A DNA stretch of 64,000 bases, from positions 310,001-374,000 of the forward strand of contig CAKMXJ010000003.1 of assembly GCA_928724745.1 (NCBI GenBank). Reading direction: 5' to 3'. Origin of the DNA: Anthracocystis setariae (taxonomy: Eukaryota > Basidiomycota > Ustilaginomycetes > Ustilaginales > Ustilaginaceae). This document shows, piece by piece, positions 1 through 9,008 of this stretch. The notes beneath the pieces were generated by a model. It saw only the letters and a list, made by a program, of their open reading frames with translations, did not search any database and had not been told where the DNA came from. How positions within the stretch are numbered: the first letter of the stretch is position 1; every line of letters starts with the position of its first letter. Position numbers and translations under genes: made by a program.

Positions 1-842
1 CACCCAAGATTGGACAGCTCACCAACTCTCGTCAGGAAATCACACGTATCACCCAAGCAATTGCTACCGTGCTTGACGCAGCCAAACAAGCTGCTGCGTC
101 CGGTAGCGGTGATGTGTACACCTGGATCTTGAACCATCTCTCCAAATGTCTCATCCGGCAAGCGGAGCAAGAGGTTGCTGCCAAGCAAGATACTGCCTAT
201 CCACTCGCGCGCGTTGTCGTATGGCTTGTCCTCATCGGCCACGTCGAGCTTGCCGATGTTCTTATGGCGCGGCTGTGCAAAAAGTGCCCGTGGGTGGTGC
301 CCGTCTGGCCCGGCCGTCCGCAGGGCATGGATGAAGGCGCATACCGCAAGATTATGGGCTACAAATCTGCTGAGGAAACCACGGAGAACTACAGCAATCG
401 AATGAACGGCATCACCGCCTTCTACTTTGCCATCTTACAGACCGTCCCCACTGCGCCACCTGGCACGACCGGTTTGGACCTGGGACGCATCCCGTTGCAT
501 CTGCGCTCGACAACGTTGTGGCGGTGGGGGGTGCGAGCTCTCACGCCGTCGTCTACGTCCTCTGCGTTCTTGGATCATCCCATGTGTCCGTCGATCTGGT
601 CGACCTACATCGAGATTGCCGGACCGTACGCTCTCAGGGTGTACGGCAAGCAGATGCGCAAGCTGTTCTCACTGCTTTTGAGCGATGGTCTGAACGGCAA
701 GAAGGCTGGGTGGCTCAAGCATGATATGCCATATGTCAAGGCAGCCACGGTGCGGTTGGAACTTCTGCTGACGGATTGGAACGCTTCGCCGGGTCAAATG
801 ACCATGCAGAACGCAACCAAAGGGGTTGAGATGGAAGCCTAA
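1..842 (+). CDS. GLE1: GLE1-like mRNA export factor, C-terminal part
   Basis: Open at the left edge: the frame runs back to base 3 without a stop, so the start lies outside the window. About 280 residues are visible, ending at the TAA at 840-842. The fragment resembles the helical C-terminal domain of Gle1: an N-terminal stretch containing KIGQLTNSRQEI, then DVYTWILNHLSKCLIRQAE, a segment with KKCPWVVPVWP, then SNRMNGITAFYFAILQT and a late WRWGVRAL stretch. In the family this domain binds inositol hexakisphosphate and activates the DEAD-box helicase Dbp5 at the cytoplasmic face of the nuclear pore during mRNA export. No intron is needed in the visible part. The identity rests on motif resemblance from memory. 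It is the left housekeeping boundary of the secreted-protein block. Confidence 0.8.
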   Translation, partial: PKIGQLTNSRQEITRITQAIATVLDAAKQAAASGSGDVYTWILNHLSKCLIRQAEQEVAAKQDTAYPLARVVVWLVLIGHVELADVLMARLCKKCPWVVPVWPGRPQGMDEGAYRKIMGYKSAEETTENYSNRMNGITAFYFAILQTVPTAPPGTTGLDLGRIPLHLRSTTLWRWGVRALTPSSTSSAFLDHPMCPSIWSTYIEIAGPYALRVYGKQMRKLFSLLLSDGLNGKKAGWLKHDMPYVKAATVRLELLLTDWNASPGQMTMQNATKGVEMEA

Positions 843-2475
843 TCTATCGCCCCGTCACCATTTACCACAATGTAGAGGTTGGATCCAGATTCATCTAATG
901 ACATTCGTCGGTCTACTGTACCGTCGGTTCCTTTTTCATTGTTTGTCATTTGATGGAGTTGAGTTCACCATCTCTTCCGGCTAATATGCTCAAAGTGTTG
1001 AACGCTTCCTTGTTGAGCAAGATTCAGTTCGATTCTTTTTTAAGTTTTGCATGAATGAGGATCGCTGCCAAAAAAGAAGGAAAAATAATAATAAAAATTA
1101 AAAAAATTGGGGGCTTCTTCCGGTGCGGATGCGGGGTTAGACACGGGTCCTGATGCTTCTTCTAGATGCAGATGGCCAATTGACCCAATCTTCCCCGCAA
1201 AGGTGAGCCAAGCTTCAAGTAGAGTTAGGTAAGGTGGCGATGTACTTGAGATACATTGTCGCCCTGTCGCTCCCTCACGATGATGGCGGATTCTCGACAT
1301 GAACTTCCCGGTGTGCAAGCTCCGCACTTTTTGTTCACGATGTTTAGCGCGATTGCGGTGGCTGGCTGCATCGGTGCGTTGCCCCCTTTTTAGAAGGTGC
1401 CCCATCCAGCACGGCCCTGGTTACACCCCGGCACAGGCGTCTCGCCCTGAACAATTCTTCAAACGATCCCTTTGTAGCGTAGCAAAACTCTTCCCTCGCC
1501 TGTAACGATAGCGACAGTAGGCAATGCGTCAGACTCCAGGATGCAATCAGCTCATCGTATGTGGCCTCCACCTCTGACAAAAAGTTGTACCGCAAGCGGC
1601 TCTTTGTGTCCTGTTAAGGTCTGTTTCCATCGACTGAGCAATGATGAAGCTCAACACGGCAACATCCTCAGATACTCGAGGACAACATATCAGACCAAGT
1701 AACATGTCAACTGAGTATGTGATTGGAGCCTCCTTCTATGGGATGGGATGGCATAGTGTCAACGACCTTGTTTCCATTCAGGGCATGGTCTTAGTTGAAC
1801 TTCTTTAATTTGTTCTATCACAATCTGACACAAGATTGACACGTTCAAAGTAAGACGTTAAAAAGTCCAAGATGTGGTCTCAAAATCAACCAGTCCAGGG
1901 TCAATCAAGTCTAGGCAGCGCTCAGAACTTGTACGTGATCGTCTTCTCGAGGTAGAGACCGATAGTGCTAGCCTATTTGGCCAAATCACCGATGTACGCT
2001 GGACTCCATACTCTATATCTGACAGACTAACCGACCCGAAAATCTCCACGTTCTTCATCGACTTGGACAATGAGATTGCATGGTAAAGCGACCAACTTGG
2101 TAGCTGAAAGATGTGAGACGCATCCGACTGTGAGCGTCCGCTTCTGGCTATCGTAGCGACAAATGAGAGATGTTGGTAAAGCGATGGAGCTTCCTCAGCA
2201 TGTTACGGTATTTCGTGTTGGCAGTGAACTGAATTCGGTGATCTGCCATTTTCTACGGTACTGTACACGGTAGAGGCAGAGAAGCTACACCTGAAAAGCG
2301 AGTGTAAAATATTGCACCTTCATTTACTGTGTAGAATTTCGCAATATCCGCTTTGATCAACTTCCACGGCCAATTTTGTGCGGTAAGAGGACTGGAAAAT
2401 TCATTTCCAGGGTCTTGGCCGTCGAATTGCCGGAATTGCAAGACAATTACAGTAAATTCATTAATCCGAAAAAAG

Positions 2476-2510
<35 letters not shown>

Positions 2511-2785
2511 CCCACCGCATTCAACCAGAAAATGATTCTACCGCGTTCGGATATTTGTGTCACGGCAAGGCTGCTGTGCTTCCGTTCCACGTCCATAGCG
2601 CTAATTGACATCTAGGTACGGCACGCACGTCAACCCAGCCAACACTCGACCCTTGGGCCCTCCAACACCTGCTACATAGTATCTTCGGTATCACTGTTCC
2701 AAGATGCTGTTGCTTTTCCTCTTGCTAAGCTGTACGGTACTGTCCATTCGATTCTATAGCAGCATGTTCCCCTCGGATTTGCACA
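843..2785. other. Intergenic, no supported gene
   Basis: About 1.9 kb between GLE1 and the first secreted-protein gene. Only short ORFs on both strands with no recognisable protein and no signal peptide. It holds a long poly-A tract (2476-2508) and TACTGTAC-type motifs near 903, 2269 and 2737. The overlapping 70-codon ORFs on both strands at 1858-2086 look like chance. Confidence 0.6.
2476..2508. repeat. Poly-A tract, 33 A
   Basis: Uninterrupted run of 33 A, preceded by a run of six A and one G, and followed by C5. No transposon-like sequence or target-site duplication was seen beside it. Confidence 0.9.
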
Positions 2786-2791
2786 TATAAG
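2786..2791 (+). promoter_or_regulatory. TATA box of the 2902 gene
   Basis: CATATAAGG, 116 bases upstream of the ATG at 2902, followed by a C-rich leader. Similar boxes stand 80-95 bases before the secreted-protein genes at 6805 and 8264. Confidence 0.55.
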
Positions 2792-2901
2792 GAGTCCAAG
2801 TTCGCCATCCCTCAAATCCCCGTTCACATCCATCATTCTCACATTCATTCAATCACTCCACTACCAGACCATCCCCAGATCCCTTCCACATTCCCTTCAC
2901 A

Positions 2902-3588
2902 ATGAAGTCCTTCGCTGTCCTCAGTGCCATCGCTGGTGCCGTCTTCGCCACCTCGGCCGTTGCTGGTCCCATCCAGGAAAGGAGCGTCGAGTGCTCCGAC
3001 TCTTGCGGAGCATTCGCTTTCTCCCAGCCCCAGTACCTCCAGATCAGCGACTGGAACACCGGCAACAACGCCTACCTTGGTGCCAGCCAGAATGACCTCT
3101 ATAACAGCAACGTTGAGCTTGCTTCGTACCCCAACGGCGACTTCCAGGATGCGCTCATGTTCAACTTCCAGATGTGCAACGCTGCTGGTTTCACCCAGGG
3201 TTACTCGCGCAACACCGGTGGCTCCAAGGGTGCGCCTTCCGAGTACTGGGGACGCATTGCCACCAATGTCACCATCGAGTACGGCCCTGGCTACCCACAG
3301 TTCAGGTGTCTTGCTGCTAAGCCCCGTACCAACGACGGCGCTGTCGCCCAGCAGTTCGAGTTCGTCCCCTGTAACGACCAGGACTCCAAGCAGTGGTTCA
3401 GACTCCAGCAGGGTGTCGCCGGTAACGTCATCAGCTACTTCCCTGACAAGAACTGCACCGAGACTGGCTACCAATACACCGGCCAGACCCCCTACCACTT
3501 CTCCACCGATGATATCACCACATACGCTTCCACGGTCAGGTACCAGTACTACGAGACCAACCAGACCGTCGCCTTCATTAGCCAGTAA
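2902..3588 (+). CDS. Secreted cysteine-containing protein, candidate effector
   Basis: 228 residues in a single exon. The N-terminus MKSFAVLSAIAGAVFATSAV is a clear signal peptide with likely cleavage after AVA near residue 21, so the protein should be secreted. The mature part carries six cysteines: CSDSC near the new N-terminus, then QMCNAAG, RCLAAK, VPCND and KNCTE. Four N-x-S/T sequons are visible (NVT, NCT and two NQT/NTG-like sites need checking). The CLAAK...C...QWFRLQQG stretch resembles one ricin-B (beta-trefoil) repeat with its QxW signature, but only one such unit is seen, so a lectin fold is a guess. No transmembrane segment follows. The ATG has a TATA box 116 bases upstream and is the only start that gives a signal peptide. 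A decayed tandem copy lies 650 bases downstream. Function unknown. Confidence 0.85.
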   Translation: MKSFAVLSAIAGAVFATSAVAGPIQERSVECSDSCGAFAFSQPQYLQISDWNTGNNAYLGASQNDLYNSNVELASYPNGDFQDALMFNFQMCNAAGFTQGYSRNTGGSKGAPSEYWGRIATNVTIEYGPGYPQFRCLAAKPRTNDGAVAQQFEFVPCNDQDSKQWFRLQQGVAGNVISYFPDKNCTETGYQYTGQTPYHFSTDDITTYASTVRYQYYETNQTVAFISQ

Positions 3589-4234
3589 AATGCTCCCTTG
3601 TCTCCAACCCCCACATTCTTTAATCGATGCCCTGGCGTTGAGAGATTCTCTCTACGTATCAGTGATCATTGCCCACTGAAGAGTCTGCTCACACCAGGTC
3701 TATCCTCGCAATTCCACGTCATGGACTCTTTTTAGAACAAACGATTCGCAGTATCCTGTTTGAGTTGAGCCCGTATGAGGTGCTGTGTCGAAGCCTGATG
3801 TCGCTGCAACAGCCGTGACCACGTCTGAAAATTCCATCTGCTGTCCTAAATCTGCCTCAGCTCGAAAGTCAGCTTTCATTTTTCTGCTTGGAGTGAAGCG
3901 GCAGATTTCTGTACTGACCAGCGGCTACTTTGAAAAGCTCGGGGCTTGGCGTTTGTCTAGTTGGAAGTCTGCTTTCTGTCTTTGCACGTGGTGTACTGCA
4001 CGTCCAGCCAAAGCACTAACTACTGACGTATCGATAACGTACGCCGTCCGGCTATTTTCCTGAGTCTCAGCAGAGTACTGAACCGACTTCCTCCTTCGAT
4101 TGAGCTCCTTGATGCTGTGACATCTCCCCGACCATGTATATGCGACTCTAGGATAGCTCCTCTTTCAAGATTGTGCTTTTAAGAAACCTTAATCAATCCG
4201 CTTAATTACCACTTCTCATCAAACCATTCATTGG
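3589..4234. other. Intergenic between tandem secreted-protein copies
   Basis: Holds the 3' flank of the 2902 gene and the promoter area of its decayed copy, including TATA-like ATGTATATG near 4134. The open frame at 3785-4063 begins with GTG and shows no protein-like features, so it was not called. Confidence 0.55.
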
Positions 4235-4835
4235 ATGCCTCAAATCTCAACCCAATTCGACGAGCAATCCGACTCATGCGGGGCGTACATTCAAAAGAAA
4301 CCCCAATACCTTCAAATCAAGGACTTTAACTCCGGGAAAAAAGCTTGGCTAGGTATTTCGGTCTCAGACTACACCAACAGCAACGAAGCAATTGCGGAGT
4401 TCCCCTACCATGGCTCAGCGAAACGTCTGGATATGCTCCCCTTTCGCTTTCAGAAATGCAACGCTGCGGGCTTTACGCAGGGCTGTATTGGGGTCGGGTC
4501 GTGTCTTAACACAGGCTCTCCCGCCTTACCGCGATTTTATGGGTGGCAATCGGAAACTGTGCCTCACCGCTAAGAAGAAGAACAACAGTGGGGCCAAGGT
4601 GCAACAGTTCGAATACCTTACTTGCAACAATCAGAGTCCCCAACAGTGGCTCAGATTGCAGCAAGGCGTTGGCGGTGATAGGCTCGATTTTTACCCGATC
4701 AAGAACGGCACCCATACTGCGTACACGGGTGCCACCAACTATACTTGGGCTGCAACCAATCTCTCTCAGCTTGTAGAGTACGTCAGATACCAGCAGTATG
4801 ATACCAAGCAGGTGGTCACCTTTGTCGACTATTAA
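4235..4835 (+). pseudogene. Decayed tandem copy of the 2902 secreted protein
   Basis: The translation follows the 2902 protein but is broken. Frame 2 (4235-4573) gives DSCGAYIQKKPQYLQIKDF... and KCNAAGFTQG, matching DSCGAF...QPQYLQISDW and MCNAAGFTQG. Homology then continues in frame 3 (to the stop at 4833-4835) with CLTAKKK, QQFEYLTCNNQ, QQWLRLQQGVGG and VRYQQYDTKQVVTFVDY. The +1 shift lies between about 4480 and 4555. No plausible intron bridges it: the nearest GT...AG pair, 4493-4514, would be only 22 nt. The signal peptide is also missing. Upstream of the ATG the same frame reaches a TAA at 4190-4192 with no other ATG. Two independent lesions suggest a true pseudogene, although a sequencing error could explain the shift. 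Confidence 0.8.
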
Positions 4836-5570
4836 GAACCCAACATGTGTCTACCCGTAGATGCAGTACAGTATGAACTATGCAGTCTTGTGCTGTGCTG
4901 CACAGCACGACGCTTCCTTTCCCTTCTACTCAGATACGAATCTCTTTTTCCTGTAAATATTCTTACTGATTTGGACTCTGGAATCCACGCCTGCCTTTCA
5001 AGATCCAGGTTGTTTGCAATGCTACCTTCCCCCGTTTTGTCGCAAGACTCGTCTGACTGCTGTTACGGGGGAGGTTGACTGCTATATGAGCTATGAATTG
5101 GTGCAGATTTATGGATCAAGTTCAGTAGGTCTTGGCCCTTTGAAGTTGCTGAGTTCAGTAGAGTAGCGGCTTTTTATATAGATCTGGGTTATAAGCTTGC
5201 CAAACGAGGCTCGCACGCTCCCATACAAATTCATGACTTAAATGTAACCATGTACTGTACTAAAGAGCATCGTCGGCGTTGCCCTTGCTGATCTGTTCTC
5301 GTAGTGAAGTTCAGCGCTAGCGGTATCATCACGCTCACTCCCTTGGCTTTGACAAGTGGGACTGAGATTTCTGGACCGTTGATGCGCTTAAGCTTTGCTT
5401 CGCTTCTTGAGCTCATCTGAACGAAAGCATGGGTCTGCTCAACTACAATATCGGTCACCCCACTTTCATTTCCCCCTTGGCACAGTTGTGATTGTGATGC
5501 AGGCAGCTTTTATCGTAGCTCGGCGCCCGGCTCTGATCTGATTTCATTAGTCTCATGCCCTTTGAAAGAA
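4836..5570. other. Intergenic, no supported gene
   Basis: Short ORFs only. TACTGTAC-type motifs occur at about 4867 and 5252. Nothing resembling a signal peptide or splice structure was seen. Confidence 0.55.
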
Positions 5571-5578
5571 TAAAAATA
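5571..5578 (+). promoter_or_regulatory. TATA-like box of the 5625 gene
   Basis: TAAAAATA, 54 bases before the ATG at 5625. This is closer to the start than the boxes of the neighbouring secreted-protein genes. Confidence 0.35.
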
Positions 5579-5624
5579 GCAGACAGCTCAGCGGTAGCAT
5601 CAAGCTTTCCACAACAAGTTGACG

Positions 5625-6185
5625 ATGCTCCTTTTCGTCTCGCTGATGAATCTCTTGATCAGGAGCCTGACGGTTTCGTCGACTCAAGCCATTTCGTTGT
5701 TCGACAACTCCTCCCACGGTGAAGCTGAGTGGCTTCGACGATGCTCCTGTCCCTCAAATGCGGACTTAGCCGACATGGTGCCGTATGCATGCTTCACGAT
5801 TCACGACGATATCACTTCCGCAGCCCATTCATCATCCCATCCCCACCTAGGTTTCGCTTCTACTTCTGGTCACGGTAAGCTTCGGAACATCCTCACCATT
5901 GAGTCGACAGAACGCTGATACTCGAGTAAGATGTTATCTTGGTTGGTTGCAGAATTCGTGGTTGTGGCTCCCAACGGCGACGAAGCTAGCAAGGTTGAAT
6001 TTTTTGCAGATGGATTTTGGTTTGAGTTGGGATTCTCCAAGAGTACACAGTGTGCAAGGGTGCAGATTTGGGCTCCGACGAGAGCGGCGAGGAGGGTAAA
6101 GGGGAAGGGGGAAGAGGTCGCGTTGGAACCTTTCCTGCATGGTACAAGCTGTTTTGGGGATGAGAGGTCGACATTCCGTTTATGA
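5625..6185 (+). CDS. Two-exon small secreted protein, candidate effector (paralogue of 8264)
   Basis: Not visible as one ORF. Exon 1 is 5625-5874 and exon 2 is 5953-6185, with a 78-nt intron (donor GTAAGC at 5875, acceptor TTGGTTGCAG ending at 5952). The phase is 1, so the split codon becomes GAA (E). The spliced product is about 160 residues. MLLFVSLMNLLIRSLTVSS...QA is a usable signal peptide. Mature cysteines come in the order CSC ... YACF ... QCARVQIW ... SCFGDE. The 8264 protein has the same order with similar spacing (LC ... VCF ... GCAHVLIH ... WCPGRDE), and its intron has the same phase just before [E/D]FV. Without splicing the frame runs on to a stop near 5918, so the intron call depends mainly on this parallel. 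Function unknown. The small size and position suggest a smut effector. Confidence 0.6.
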
Positions 6186-6710
6186 AGTGGTGGGACGATC
6201 CGACAAAGTGGATTCATTGCGAAAGATTGGTGTGAAAAAAGCCTCAGGTGGATGAAGCCATGACACTGAGAAGCTCATCTGAACTCCCACAGTAGCCCGC
6301 CGAGTGTCGACTCTGCTTAGTGATTGTGGCATCGTCAATCGGTTCAATCATTGTAGCATCTGCAATCTTCTTTCTCCTTTCGGCCTCTTCTGAGATGCTG
6401 AGCACTGTGTGGGCAGCTAGCTCCTCGAGCTTTTTTGTACGATGAAATCAATTCATAAAGCGGCGCATCATGACCCTATCGGATCAAGTCCTGCAACGTA
6501 CGGCTGAATGAGAGTGGGAAATGGACATCAACACTCGTCTCTTCTTTGCATCTTGCTACAGGTCACCCAACAATGCTACACGCACGACCCACAATCAAGC
6601 CTTTTGAGCCCACACAACAGCCTCTCATATACTGTTGGGTACGTTTTCCATCCAGCACTCCGAGGCACTGTGACCAGAGTTGTGAATCGCAACGAGATCG
6701 AGGGCAGCGC
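6186..6710. other. Intergenic between secreted-protein genes
   Basis: No supported gene. Contains the promoter side of the 6805 gene. Confidence 0.5.
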
Positions 6711-6720
6711 TATAAATAAA
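6711..6720 (+). promoter_or_regulatory. TATA box of the 6805 gene
   Basis: TATAAATAAA, 94 bases upstream of the ATG at 6805. A strong canonical TATA box. Confidence 0.65.
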
Positions 6721-6804
6721 GTTGAGTTGCGGTAGCGCAAGACACCAACTCTGAGATCAAGCAAGTCCCCTCGACCACCGCATTGGCATACTTCCTTTTT
6801 CAGC

Positions 6805-7395
6805 ATGAAGCTCTATCCTGTTTTCGTTCTTCTCATTCTCTGTAATGCCGTAGGCTTTGTGTTTGCGGCCGGTGGCACCGGCAATGGAGCAAGTACATCC
6901 TCGCCAGCAATCGAACCCTACCCGGGCGAGTTCACTATCGCTCACCCCTACCATGGTGGAGCACAGCCCGACGCCATTCGAGAAACCCTTCACTCGACGC
7001 TCCACGAACACCTCGGTTATCCCTCACCGAGTTTGCACGCCCTCCCAGACTACTATGTCAGCAGGGAAGACATTATCAACGATCTCAGACACAACCGGAA
7101 ATTACCTCGATTCATCTATCTCGGTGCTACGATCGAGCGACATCCTTGGTTGACTTTGGCCACGCCGCTCACGAACCACGTCCGAGCCGATGGCTCGCAG
7201 GTCATGGCGTTGCTGAGGTTGAGTCCCAACAGACAGTTCAAGGTGCATGGGTATGCCGTGTTGCGGGAAGGACAGCATCTTATGCCGAGGATGGCCGTCA
7301 ACAGGCCCATGTATTTCGGTCATTTTGATGTGGGTATCGGTGACGTGTTGGATATGGATCAGGTGTTTCAACAACTTAGACTCTTGAGGTATTGA
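6805..7395 (+). CDS. Secreted protein without mature cysteines, candidate effector
   Basis: 196 residues in a single exon. MKLYPVFVLLILCNAVGFVF followed by AAGG is a strong signal peptide; the only cysteine lies inside it. The mature protein starts with a Gly/Ser/Thr-rich linker (GGTGNGASTSSP). A compact region follows, rich in His, Leu and Tyr, for example HPYHGGAQPDAIRETLHSTL, DYYVSREDIINDL, ERHPWLTLATPL and, near the end, GHFDVGIGDVLDMDQVFQQL. No family is recognised. It shows no similarity by eye to the 2902 or the 5625/8264 families. A canonical TATA box stands 94 bases upstream and the ATG is the first in the transcript. It sits within the same-strand block of secreted-protein genes, so a role at the host interface is inferred only from context. 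Confidence 0.75.
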   Translation: MKLYPVFVLLILCNAVGFVFAAGGTGNGASTSSPAIEPYPGEFTIAHPYHGGAQPDAIRETLHSTLHEHLGYPSPSLHALPDYYVSREDIINDLRHNRKLPRFIYLGATIERHPWLTLATPLTNHVRADGSQVMALLRLSPNRQFKVHGYAVLREGQHLMPRMAVNRPMYFGHFDVGIGDVLDMDQVFQQLRLLRY

Positions 7396-7438
7396 GAATG
7401 CAAGGAGGTCACACTCGATGTCATCTTTCACATCATCC

Positions 7439-7454
7439 AAAAAAAAAAAAAAAA
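7439..7454. repeat. Poly-A tract, 16 A
   Basis: Run of 16 A between the 6805 gene and the possible gene fragment at 7524. Confidence 0.85.
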
Positions 7455-7523
7455 CATGTGACACCAACCCGCAGCAATCAGGCCTGTATCAACGAATCGA
7501 TCAATTGAAATGAAGGCACTTGA

Positions 7524-7933
7524 TCTGACACCAATACCATCAACGATACAGTAAACAAATTTTTGATCTTATTCGATGCTATAGATGTGAACGCCTTTAC
7601 TCTGACTCGCACCACAGTATCAATCACTCTGGGTGGGCTCAATGCGAAGCCTACCTTTGGCAGATACATTAGTGACTCGCTGGTTGTGGAAACGAAGAGC
7701 AAAGGCTTGAAGAAGTAAGATTTTTCGGACGACCGACTTGTGGGTCCCCACCGAAAGCCATACACGCCATCTCACGTCTCGATGGGAAAGCTGAACAAAA
7801 TCAACCTTCCAGCGCGCGCGTTGAGGCTGAACCGACCTCCGATGATCCCTTCGGCTTGCAGTGGGAGGCTTGGGAACATTCGAATTACGACCTCGTCTTC
7901 CAGGGCGCTGGACTGCGCTGTATGGCTTTCTAA
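7524..7933 (+). pseudogene. Possible 3' gene fragment, two exons
   Basis: Two protein-like stretches join in phase across a possible intron. The first (7524-7714) reads NAFTLTRTTVSITLGGLNAK ... SLVVETKSKGLK. A GTAAGA donor lies at 7715 and a pyrimidine-rich CCTTCCAG acceptor ends at 7812, giving a 98-nt intron. The second exon (7813-7933) contains EAEPTSDDPFGLQWEAWEHS then NYDLVFQGAGLRCMAF and a TAA at 7931-7933. A TGA at 7521 closes the frame upstream and there is no ATG or signal peptide, so a 5' part is missing or hidden in an exon I could not place. A minus-strand frame also spans part of the area, so this may be chance. No family recognised. Confidence 0.3.
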
Positions 7934-8176
7934 GTCTCATGAGGAGGAGAGAAGTCCGCACCGAGCGGCGTGGGAACATTTCAAAAGCAATGAGCAGCGT
8001 GGTGGAGGTGGGATGAAGATGAAGAGGAGGGGCTCAATGATGCTCGGGATCGCTATTTCGGAGCACAATGCGAATGGTACCATCAAGATGGAATGAGACC
8101 CAGTCGTAGGATTGTCACTGTAACCTTCTCTCTTCCTCATACTGAAAGGTCATCGCTACTGGCGGAAGAAACCAGC

Positions 8177-8183
8177 TTATAAG
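8177..8183 (+). promoter_or_regulatory. TATA box of the 8264 gene
   Basis: TTATAAG, 81 bases upstream of the ATG at 8264. Confidence 0.5.
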
Positions 8184-8263
8184 AACCCTCCTTTGGGTCA
8201 TGCTCTTCCAACAGCTCCTCCCTCAACCTGAACCAAACCAAATCAATCATACTCAAGATCAAG

Positions 8264-8870
8264 ATGAAGACTACTCTCACCACGTTCGTCTTTGCCGGCA
8301 TCGTGCTGCTTTCCGCGTTTGTAACTGCGGCTCCGGCTCGAGAACCTTCCACCGAACCTGTGGTCCACCATGGTTCCCAACCAGGCTATGGTCCTCATCC
8401 GGCCCCCAACCCTGTCGGATCATGGGGACTCATCCGTCAAAACCTGATCTACCATCACCTCTGTGATCAACACACCAACACCGCATACGCCGACAAACGT
8501 CCCAAAGTGTGCTTCGACACCCAACTGCAACTCGCCAAAGTGCTCTCCGCTCCGAACCCGCCCAACCATCTCAAAGGCTACATCGATGGTTCCGGCACTG
8601 GTAAGTCCTCCTCCCCCCCCCTTTCCTTCCTCGCCATGCCATGCGCCAGTGACTGATCTGTTTGTGGGATGTGGCGATGTAGATTTCGTGCTGTTTGCAG
8701 GTCAGATGGTCACGGTGGCGGAACAGTTGCAAATCGAAGTTAGGAAGCCGGAACGTGCAAAGGATGCCAAACGTGGTTGTGCCCACGTCCTCATCCATCA
8801 TATGCCAGAATGGTCTCCTCAGTTGAACCAACTTTGGTGCCCCGGTCGTGACGAACCCATCCAACTCTAA
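8264..8870 (+). CDS. Two-exon small secreted protein, candidate effector (paralogue of 5625)
   Basis: Exon 1 is 8264-8600, the donor is GTAAGT at 8601, and the stop TAA is at 8868-8870. Two acceptors fit and both keep the frame. TAG ending at 8682 gives exon 2 from 8683 and a 174-residue protein containing DFVLFAGQMVTV. CAG ending at 8700 gives exon 2 from 8701 and removes six residues. The first is preferred because its [E/D]FV junction matches the 5625 gene. The N-terminus MKTTLTTFVFAGIVLLSAFV ending TAA is a signal peptide, followed by a Pro/His/Gly-rich segment. Cysteines: HLCDQ, KVCFDT, GCAHVLI, WCPGRDE. The phase-1 intron position and the cysteine order are shared with 5625-6185. Unspliced reading stops soon after the donor. 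No named family can be assigned with certainty. Confidence 0.75.
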
Positions 8871-9008
8871 TGCAAAATCGATGATTGCTGGCTTCAGCGT
8901 AACACACAATGCTCAAAGCATGTTCTGCAATTCCATTCCGACACACCAAAGACACACCAGATCATGTGTCAAGAAAGATGAGATTGTAAGGAAGCATGAT
9001 ACAAAGGC

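Noticed and set aside
1858..2086. Overlapping 70-codon ORFs on both strands, considered as transposon relics
   Set aside because: No recognisable transposase, integrase or reverse transcriptase motif, and no terminal repeats.
3785..4063. 92-codon ORF between the tandem secreted-protein copies
   Set aside because: Starts with GTG, has no signal peptide and no splice context.
4493..4514. Mini-intron that might rescue the decayed 4235 copy
   Set aside because: 22 nt is far below any credible spliceosomal intron, and the signal peptide would still be missing.
7620..8096. Long minus- and plus-strand ORFs around 7.6-8.1 kb
   Set aside because: The Arg/Pro-rich minus translation looks like an antisense shadow. 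Only the spliced + reading (7524-7933) kept any protein character.
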